The notes under the pieces were generated by a model, which was given only the letters and a program-made list of their open reading frames with translations, did not search any database and was not told the DNA's origin. 19,837 bases of DNA. Source: WS-2 sp964650245 (GTDB lineage: Bacteria > Eisenbacteria > RBG-16-71-46). The DNA is taken from positions 1-19,837 of the forward strand of contig CAZYQK010000055.1 of the NCBI GenBank assembly GCA_964650245.1, written 5' to 3'. Every line of letters starts with the position of its first letter. The stretch's first letter is position 1. The position numbers and the translations under genes were made by a program. Positions 14,539-19,837 of this stretch are shown here, piece after piece.

Positions 14539-15252
14539 GTGAAGCATTCCGTTGCGGTCCTTGTCGCCGCGAGCCTCGTGGTTGCCCTTGCCGCTCCGCT
14601 GCACGCCGCCGCGCCGAAGCAGGCGGCCGCTCCCAAAGCCGGGTCCGCCGCGCCCGCGAAGTCCGCTGCCGCCGCGGCGAAGTCCGCCGCGCCCGCGAAG
14701 CCCGCGGCTCCGCCGGCCCCGCCCGCGCCCACCGACAGCCTGACCCTGCTCGAGCGGGCGGTGGCGAAGGATTCGACCCGCTTCGACAACGTGTACCGAC
14801 TGGGCGTCATGTACATGGACGCCGATCGGGTGGCCGAGGCGATCCGCGTGCTCCAGAAGGCGGTCGACCTCAAGCCCCAGGACTTGAAGGCGCTGGTCAA
14901 CCTGGGCGCCGCCTTCGACGCGGCGGGGAACGGCTCGGCCGCGCGCGACTATTACGGCAAGGCCCTGATGGTGGCGCCCGGCGACTCGGTCGCGATGTGC
15001 CGGCTGGCCAGCTCGCTCTACGCCCAGCAGCAGTACCCGGAGGCGCTGGACCTGCTGCGCAAGGTGATCGCGAACAAGCCCGGGTCGCACTGCGCCTACT
15101 TCACGCTCGGTGTGGCGTTCGCCGACGCCGGCCTCTACCGCGACGCCGTCCGGATGTGGACTCGCGTGGTCGAGCTCGCGCCCGAGTCGCCCGAGGCGAT
15201 CAGCGCGCGCGAGAGCATGGACGTGCTGAAACGCTATATGAAGGAACAGTAG
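14539..15252 (+). CDS. Exported TPR-repeat protein with Ala/Lys/Pro linker
   Basis: A 237-residue protein starting at GTG, with AGGAGGAGG 10 nt upstream. Residues 1-23 are a signal peptide (Lys-His, then an Ala/Val/Leu core ending near LHAAAPK). Residues 24-68 are a low-complexity Ala/Pro/Lys linker with repeated AAPAK-like units. The rest is a set of tetratricopeptide repeats of about 34 residues, for example FDNVYRLGVMYMDADRVAEA, then DLKALVNLGAAFDAAGNGSA and SHCAYFTLGVAFADAGLYRD. TPRs mediate protein-protein contacts; the protein is predicted to be periplasmic or membrane-attached through its linker. It is the first gene before the desulfurase (89-nt gap), but nothing links it mechanistically to tRNA thiolation. 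No enzymatic motif is seen. Confidence 0.85.
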   Translation: MKHSVAVLVAASLVVALAAPLHAAAPKQAAAPKAGSAAPAKSAAAAAKSAAPAKPAAPPAPPAPTDSLTLLERAVAKDSTRFDNVYRLGVMYMDADRVAEAIRVLQKAVDLKPQDLKALVNLGAAFDAAGNGSAARDYYGKALMVAPGDSVAMCRLASSLYAQQQYPEALDLLRKVIANKPGSHCAYFTLGVAFADAGLYRDAVRMWTRVVELAPESPEAISARESMDVLKRYMKEQ

Positions 15253-15341
15253 CACGACCGCGCGCAGGCGCCACGCCGCGCGCGCCCGGTGACCGCTCGA
15301 TCGCTCCTGGCCCGGTCCGGCGGGGGCCCGAGGAGGCGGGA

Positions 15342-16499
15342 TTGATCTACTTCGACCACAACGCGTCGGCCCCGGTGCGTCCCGAGGCGCGCGAGGCGAT
15401 GGCGCGCTGCCTCGGCGACCTCGACGCCAATCCGTCCAGCGCCCATCGCGAGGGGCAGCGCGCGCGCGCCGCCGTCGAGGACGCGCGCGCCCGCGTAGCG
15501 GTGCTGGTGGGTGCCGCACCCGGGCAGGTCGTGTTCACCAGCGGCGGCACGGAGGGCGATCACGCGGCGCTGATCGGCGCGGCACTCGCGCTCGAGCGGC
15601 GCGGCCGCGCGGTGGCGATCTCGGCGATCGAGCACCACGCGGTGCACGGCGCCGCGGGGCTGCTCGAGCGGCTCGGCTTCCGCGTCACGCACCTGCCGGT
15701 CGCGTCCGGCGGAATGATGGATCCGCGCGCGGTGGATGCGCTGGCGCCCGGCCACACCGTGGTGGCGGCGATGCTCGCCAACAACGAGACCGGCGTGATC
15801 CAGCCGGTGGCGGAGATCGCGGCGCGGGCTCGCGCGGCCGGGATCGCGACGCTGTGCGACGCGGTGCAGGCCGCTGGCAAGATCCCGGTCGACTGCTCGA
15901 GCCTGGGCGCGGACTACCTCGTGATCTCTGCGCACAAGCTGGGCGGGCCCAAGGGCATCGGCGCGCTGATCCTGCGCGATGGCGCGCCCTTCGAGCCGCT
16001 GTTCCGCGGCAGCGCGCACGAGCGCGGGCGCCGCGGCGGCACCGAGAACGTTCCCGGCATCGTCGGCTTCGGCGCGGCGGCCGAGTACGCGGCGCGCGAA
16101 CTCGAGGCCGAGAGCGCACGGCTCCTTGGACTCCGCGCGCGGCTCGAGGCCGGCATCCGCGCCGCGGCCCCGGACGCCGTGATCCACGGCGAGCGCTCGC
16201 CGCGGCTGCCCAACACCGTGAACGCCTCGTTCCCGGGAGCGCGCAGCGACCACCTGCTGATGGCGCTCGACGCGCGCGGGGTGGAGGTGTCGGCCGGCGC
16301 GGCGTGCGCGAGCGGCGCGGTCGAGCCCTCGCCGGTGCTCTCCGCGATGGGCGTGCCGCGCGAGCTGGCGGTCTGCTCGCTGCGGCTCTCGATGGGGCGC
16401 ACCACCACCGCGGACGAGGTGGAGCGCGTGATCCGAGCGCTCGCCGAGTGCGTGGGCGCCGCCCGCGCGCTCTCGGCGCCGGCCGGAGCGCGGCCGTGA
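15342..16499 (+). CDS. Cysteine desulfurase (NifS/IscS family)
   Basis: A 385-residue PLP enzyme that takes sulfur from cysteine as an enzyme-bound persulfide. The start is TTG at 15342 with AGGAGG (15331-15336) five nucleotides upstream; the open frame continues far upstream but covers the TPR gene in another frame. Visible: YFDHNASAPVRPEA (3-16), SGGTEGDHAAL (67-77), EHHAVHG with H99 stacking on PLP, NNETGVIQPV (148-157), the Schiff-base lysine K199 in SAHKLGGPKGIG, RGGTENVPGI, and the sulfur-carrying Cys322 in GAACASG. The last four bases (GTGA) overlap the start of mnmA, which strongly suggests that this enzyme supplies sulfur for tRNA 2-thiouridine. No IscU, IscA or IscR gene is adjacent, so a dedicated tRNA role is more likely than a general Fe-S role. 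Confidence 0.93.
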   Translation: MIYFDHNASAPVRPEAREAMARCLGDLDANPSSAHREGQRARAAVEDARARVAVLVGAAPGQVVFTSGGTEGDHAALIGAALALERRGRAVAISAIEHHAVHGAAGLLERLGFRVTHLPVASGGMMDPRAVDALAPGHTVVAAMLANNETGVIQPVAEIAARARAAGIATLCDAVQAAGKIPVDCSSLGADYLVISAHKLGGPKGIGALILRDGAPFEPLFRGSAHERGRRGGTENVPGIVGFGAAAEYAARELEAESARLLGLRARLEAGIRAAAPDAVIHGERSPRLPNTVNASFPGARSDHLLMALDARGVEVSAGAACASGAVEPSPVLSAMGVPRELAVCSLRLSMGRTTTADEVERVIRALAECVGAARALSAPAGARP

Positions 16500-17680
16500 G
16501 CGGGGTCTCGATGCAGCCCGCGGCGGGACCGGCGCCGCGCCGCGTGCTGGCCGCCATGAGCGGCGGGGTGGATTCGGCGGTCGCTGCCGCGCTGCTCGCC
16601 GAGCGCGGCGACCAGGTCACCGGCGTTACGCTCAAGCTCTGGTGCTACGGCCGCTCGCCGGTGAGCGAGCGCGCCTGCTGCACGCTCGACGCGATCGACG
16701 ACGCGCGCCGCGTGGCCGGGCGCATGGGTTTCCCGCACTTCGTGGTCGAGGCCGAGGAGGTGTTCCGCGCCCGCGTGCTTCAGCCGTTCCTCGACGACTA
16801 CGCCAGCGGCCGCACTCCCTATCCGTGCGCGCTCTGCAACCAGCACCTCAAGTTCGGCGATCTGGTCGCGCGCATGGACCTGATCGGCGCGCAGCGGCTC
16901 GCCACCGGCCACTACGCGCGGGTTGAGCGGCTCGCGGAGGGCGGCGCGGCTTTGTTGCGCGCGCGCGACGCGGAGAAGGACCAGACCTACGCGCTGGCGC
17001 TGGTGCCGTACGCCGCGCTTCATCGTGCCGTGTTCCCGCTCGGCGACCTCACCAAGGCCGAGGTGCGTGCCCACGGCGAGCGCCTCGGCCTCGCGGTGTG
17101 GGACAAGCCCGAGAGCCAGGACCTGTGCTTCGTCCCCGACCGCGACTACGCCGGCTTCATGGAGCGGAATCTCGGCGAGACGCGCGGCATCGCGCCCGGT
17201 CCGTTCCTCGATCGCGCGGGAAGGAGGCTCGGGACCCACCGCGGCATCATCCACTACACCGTCGGGCAGCGGCGGGGGCTCGGGCTCTCCGCCGCCGAGC
17301 CGCTCTACGTGCTGGCGATCGAGCCCGCGGGCAACGCGGTGATCGTGGGACCGAAGGCGGCGCTCGAGTCCACGGGGCTCGTGACCGGGCCCGCCAACTG
17401 GCTGTGCGCCGCACCGCCCGCGCCCGGCACGATGCTCCACGTCAAGATCCGGTATCACCACGTGCCCGCCGCGGCGCGCGTGTTCCCGCGAGCGGACGGG
17501 AGCGTTGAGGTGCGTTTCGACACGCCGCAGGCCGCCGTGACCCCGGGCCAGCTCTGCGTGTTCTACCAGGGCGAGCGCTGCCTCGGCGGGGCCGCGATCG
17601 CGCGCGCGCCGGGGCCCGACACGGACGAGGGGACCGCGGCGCTCTTACGCGTCGAGAGCGTGGCGCCCGCCGGCGCATGA
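16496..17680 (+). CDS. mnmA: tRNA-uridine 2-sulfurtransferase MnmA
   Basis: A 394-residue enzyme that adenylates and thiolates U34 of tRNAs for Lys, Glu and Gln in the cytoplasm. The GTG start forms the GTGA overlap with the desulfurase; an ATG five codons later (16511) is an alternative. Visible: the PP-loop SGGVDS (22-27) for ATP; the ERACCTLDAIDDARRVA block common in non-enteric MnmA; PYPCALCNQHLKF with the nucleophile Cys114; ATGHYAR; KDQTYAL; and the second catalytic Cys211 in ESQDLCFVPD. Both catalytic cysteines are present. The C-terminal half (about 225-394) holds the central and beta-barrel domains, including HYTVGQRRGLG. Length is slightly above the usual 360-380 because of N-terminal residues and a Gly/Asp-rich C-terminal stretch. 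The stop overlaps the next gene (ATGA). Confidence 0.95.
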   Translation: MSGVSMQPAAGPAPRRVLAAMSGGVDSAVAAALLAERGDQVTGVTLKLWCYGRSPVSERACCTLDAIDDARRVAGRMGFPHFVVEAEEVFRARVLQPFLDDYASGRTPYPCALCNQHLKFGDLVARMDLIGAQRLATGHYARVERLAEGGAALLRARDAEKDQTYALALVPYAALHRAVFPLGDLTKAEVRAHGERLGLAVWDKPESQDLCFVPDRDYAGFMERNLGETRGIAPGPFLDRAGRRLGTHRGIIHYTVGQRRGLGLSAAEPLYVLAIEPAGNAVIVGPKAALESTGLVTGPANWLCAAPPAPGTMLHVKIRYHHVPAAARVFPRADGSVEVRFDTPQAAVTPGQLCVFYQGERCLGGAAIARAPGPDTDEGTAALLRVESVAPAGA

Positions 17681-18633
17681 GCGACGGGGCGCCACTCGCC
17701 ACCCGCACCCTCAATCGCTGCCTCGCCTGCGGCGGTGCCAGGTTCGCGCCGCTGCCGCTGCGTTACGAGTTCCGGGGCGCGTTTCCGCTCGCCGAGTGCC
17801 GGGATTGCGGTATGCGCTTCCTGCGCGTGCAGCCTGCGAGCGAGGCGCTCGCCGAGCTCTACTCCTCCGGCTACTTCGAGCGCGACTTCCGCTGCGGGCG
17901 CAGCGATTCAGGCTACTTCGACGAGGACGCCTTCCGCGCCGAGAACGCCGGGCTGCTCGAAGCGTTCGAAGCGCTGGGCCCCGGACGCCGCCTGCTGGAG
18001 GTGGGCTGCGCCGGCGGCTGGCTTCTGAAGCACGCCGCGGAGCGCGGCTGGAGGCCGCGGGGCGTGGAGCTTTCCGCCGAGGCGGTCGCGCGCGCCCGCG
18101 CGCTCGGGCTCGACGTGGTCCACGGCGAAGTCGCGGCCGCGCGCTTTCCCGAGGCGGGATTCGACCTGGTCTACATGGGCGACGTGCTGGAGCACGTGCC
18201 CGACTGCCGCGTGACGCTCGCCGAGGTGGCGCGGGTGCTCGGGCCGGGCGGGCACCTCTACCTGCGCGGGCCCATCACCACCCACTCGCTCGCGCGGCGC
18301 CTGGCACTCGCGGCTTTCGCGCTCGCGGGGCGCGCGATCGTGCTGCGCGAGCCGCCCTATCACCTCTGGGAGTTTACCCCGCGCTCGCTCGCGCGCCTGA
18401 CGCGCGCGGTAGGTCTCGAGGTCGTGGGCATGCGCCAGAGCAAGATCCCGCCGGGACGGCCGCACGGTACCAAGTCTGCGCTCCAGCGCGCGGTGATGGC
18501 GGTGCTCGACGCGCTGAATCTGCCGCTGACCCGGGCGTTCAACGTGCTGGGTGATCGCGTGGTGATGATCGCGCGGAAGCATGCAACCGAGCGCCAGTCA
18601 GAGCACGCCCGACACGATTCGATTTCGCGTTGA
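17677..18633 (+). CDS. Class I SAM-dependent methyltransferase with N-terminal zinc ribbon
   Basis: A 318-residue protein starting in the ATGA overlap with mnmA. The N-terminus has two CxxC pairs (C15/C18 and C41/C44) forming a probable zinc ribbon. A Rossmann methyltransferase domain follows with motif I LLEVGCAGG (106-114), the acidic residue at the end of strand 2 (GVELS, 129-133), and motif IV MGDVLEHVPD (167-176), then VLGPGGHLYLRGP. This layout (zinc ribbon plus Methyltransf_23-like domain) is common among enzymes near polysaccharide and small-molecule clusters, whose substrates are mostly unknown. Coupling to mnmA might suggest a tRNA or translation role, but that is inference from position only. 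The region before the integrase starts 76 nt after the stop. Confidence 0.85.
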   Translation: MSDGAPLATRTLNRCLACGGARFAPLPLRYEFRGAFPLAECRDCGMRFLRVQPASEALAELYSSGYFERDFRCGRSDSGYFDEDAFRAENAGLLEAFEALGPGRRLLEVGCAGGWLLKHAAERGWRPRGVELSAEAVARARALGLDVVHGEVAAARFPEAGFDLVYMGDVLEHVPDCRVTLAEVARVLGPGGHLYLRGPITTHSLARRLALAAFALAGRAIVLREPPYHLWEFTPRSLARLTRAVGLEVVGMRQSKIPPGRPHGTKSALQRAVMAVLDALNLPLTRAFNVLGDRVVMIARKHATERQSEHARHDSISR

Positions 18634-18634
18634 T

Positions 18635-18653
18635 GCCCCCTGCTTGCGGGGGG
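18635..18653 (+). terminator. Small GC hairpin after the methyltransferase gene
   Basis: CCCCC (18636-18640) and GGGGG (18648-18652) can pair around a 7-nt loop within 5 nt of the stop. The stem is short and there is no T-tract. It could end the four-gene transcript or be part of the leader of the integrase gene. Confidence 0.3.
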
Positions 18654-18709
18654 ATACTGCCCGCGTCTTAGACGCCCCTGGTAGAAGCGCCCCTCGGAGC
18701 ATCGACGCC

Positions 18710-19768
18710 ATGGAGCACCGCCTCATCCTGGAGTCCGCCGCTCCCGTCGTGTGGCCCGGCGGGATCGTGCGAGAGAGGCCCGCTGCGCCGATCGGCAGCA
18801 CGGCCGCCGAACCGCGACTGCTCGATCGCGTGCGCGCGGCCATTCGCCTGCGGCACTACAGTCGCCGCACCGAGAAGGCGTACGTCGGCTGGATTCGCCG
18901 CTTCATCCTGTTTCACGGCAAGCGACACCCGGATGGCATGGCGGCGGACGAAATCACGCGATTCCTGAGCCATCTGGCCGTGGAGGGAAAGGTCAGCGCC
19001 TCGACGCAGAACCAGGCGCTGAGCGCGCTGCTGTTCCTTTACCGCGACGTGCTCGGACGCGAACTGGCCTGGATGGACGAGATCGTGCGCGCCCGGCGCC
19101 CGGCGCGGCTTCCGGTGGTGCTGGCTCGCGGCGAGGTGGCAGCGCTGCTGCGCGAATTGCAGGGCGTGGAGCGCCTGATGGCCTCGCTGCTATACGGGGC
19201 TGGTCTGCGGCTGCTCGAGTGCTGTCGGCTGCGGGTGAAGGACATCGAGTTCAGCCGTGGCGAGTTGCTGGTGCGCGACGGCAAGGGCGGCAAGGATCGT
19301 GTGACGCTGCTGCCTTCGGGGTTGCGGGAGCCGCTCCAGACACATCTCGCGGGCGTGAGCGACCAGCACGGCCACGATCTGGAGCGCGGGCTCGGCAGTG
19401 TGGAACTGCCCGAGGCCCTGGATCGCAAGTACCCGCGTGCCGCGTTCGAGTGGGGCTGGCAGTGGGTATTTCCGGCCACGCGCTTCTACCTGGACCCCGC
19501 GAGCGGCCGGCGCCGAAGGCATCACCTGCACGAGACGGTGCTCCAGCGCGCCGTGCGCGAGGCGGCGAGGCGCGCGCGGATCCCGCGCCCCGTGTCGTGC
19601 CATGCGCTGCGGCACTCGTTCGCGACGCACTTGTTGGAGGACGGCTACGATATCCGGACGATTCAGGAGCTGCTCGGGCGTCGTGACGTGAGCACGACGA
19701 TGATCTACACGCACGTGCTCAACCGCGGCGGACGTGGCGTGCGGAGCCCGCTGGATGGGGTGGTGTGA
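18710..19768 (+). CDS. intI: Integron integrase (IntI-family tyrosine recombinase)
   Basis: A 352-residue site-specific recombinase. The ATG at 18710 is chosen because the earlier in-frame ATG (18581) lies inside the methyltransferase gene. N-terminal SAM-like domain about 38-122, with IRLRHYSRRTEKAYVGWIRR (45-64) and LSHLAVEGKVSASTQNQALS, both typical of IntI. The catalytic domain has R167 (GAGLRLLE), K195 (GKGGKDR), H298 and R301 (HALRHS) and nucleophile Y333 (MIYTHVLN). The integron-specific insert AFEWGWQWVFPA (245-256) plus HHLHETVLQRAV (271-282) sets it apart from XerC/D. The C-terminus (NRGGRGVRSPLD) is complete, so the gene is not truncated. The expected LGH histidine is replaced by Arg324 (LGRRD), which may impair activity. 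No attI or attC site was recognised within the window, and the classical cassette side is occupied by the methyltransferase gene. Confidence 0.92.
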   Translation: MEHRLILESAAPVVWPGGIVRERPAAPIGSTAAEPRLLDRVRAAIRLRHYSRRTEKAYVGWIRRFILFHGKRHPDGMAADEITRFLSHLAVEGKVSASTQNQALSALLFLYRDVLGRELAWMDEIVRARRPARLPVVLARGEVAALLRELQGVERLMASLLYGAGLRLLECCRLRVKDIEFSRGELLVRDGKGGKDRVTLLPSGLREPLQTHLAGVSDQHGHDLERGLGSVELPEALDRKYPRAAFEWGWQWVFPATRFYLDPASGRRRRHHLHETVLQRAVREAARRARIPRPVSCHALRHSFATHLLEDGYDIRTIQELLGRRDVSTTMIYTHVLNRGGRGVRSPLDGVV

Positions 19769-19774
19769 GGCGGG

Positions 19775-19803
19775 CCGCCCATGACCGAGATCGAGATGGG
19801 CGG
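19775..19803 (+). terminator. Possible terminator hairpin after the integrase
   Basis: CCGCCCAT (19775-19782) and ATGGGCGG (19796-19803) are exact inverted repeats around a 13-nt loop, 6 nt after the integrase stop. The following bases (TCTGTATATCTGGATT) are less GC-rich than the surroundings but not a T-tract. It lacks the GTTRRRY/RYYYAAC ends of an attC site. Confidence 0.4.
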
Positions 19804-19837
19804 GTCTGTATATCTGGATTGACGGGCGTGGGGTGGA

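Noticed and set aside
14280..15341. N-terminal extension of the cysteine desulfurase by some 354 codons
   Set aside because: The extension covers the TPR gene in another frame and has no homology-like features; TTG at 15342 has a strong ribosome site and starts the conserved domain.
18634..18709. attI site between the methyltransferase and the integron integrase
   Set aside because: No clear GTTRRRY core or integrase-binding repeats were found by eye. The GTTGATG at 18629-18635 does not fit the core consensus.
19775..19803. attC recombination site after the integrase
   Set aside because: The 8-bp inverted repeat lacks the conserved R and L box ends and the expected length, so a terminator is more likely.
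1..19837. CRISPR arrays, tRNA or rRNA genes, insertion sequences, prophage genes
   Set aside because: No regularly spaced direct repeats, no tRNA-like cloverleaf segment recognised, and no transposase or phage protein in any plausible frame.

Overview
The window is very GC-rich (about 70% by eye), densely coded, and Gram-negative in character. It carries a GT9 (ADP-heptose type) glycosyltransferase, an outer-membrane beta-barrel protein ending in an aromatic residue, a NagZ-type glucosaminidase, a large membrane Ser/Thr kinase with TPRs and a chromosomal-type integron integrase. The mix fits an uncultivated soil or sediment lineage (Eisenbacteria-like, Gemmatimonadota-like or deltaproteobacterial). 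No marker gene fixes the taxonomy, so this is inference. A run of ten Ns (7062-7071) shows that the sequence is a gapped draft or metagenome assembly.

Layout. 1-2463 (+): the 3' end of a hydantoinase/oxoprolinase A subunit, overlapping by 4 nt a complete B subunit. 2523-3770 (+): a secreted protein with one c-type heme motif followed by a predicted outer-membrane barrel. 3789-3872: a perfect 33-bp inverted repeat in the convergent gap. 3880-5322 (-): a GH3 NagZ-like enzyme. 5469-6644 and 6668-8281 (+): a class I aminotransferase and an S41 C-terminal processing protease. 8319-8348: a hairpin terminator between convergent genes. 13129 down to 8396 (-): a tightly coupled trio of GT9 glycosyltransferase, TPR kinase and SAM hydrolase (GTGA overlap, then a 1-nt gap). 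13205-14416 (+): a trans-sulfuration enzyme. 14539-18633 (+): a likely operon of a secreted TPR protein, cysteine desulfurase, MnmA and a zinc-ribbon methyltransferase, the last three coupled by 4-nt overlaps. 18710-19768 (+): an integron integrase with no cassette array in view.

How they work together. The clearest functional unit is the desulfurase plus MnmA, which supplies and installs sulfur at the wobble uridine of tRNA. The trans-sulfuration enzyme just upstream could feed cysteine or methionine metabolism, but no operon link is shown. The minus-strand trio joins cell-envelope glycosylation, a Ser/Thr kinase and SAM hydrolysis in one transcript, with no obvious single pathway. The items most worth a second look are the heme-barrel fusion, which has the architecture of Cyc2-type iron oxidases, the integron integrase with Arg where a catalytic His is expected, and the long perfect palindrome. 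I see no CRISPR array, rRNA, tRNA, insertion sequence or phage module. No intergenic gap exceeds 150 nt.
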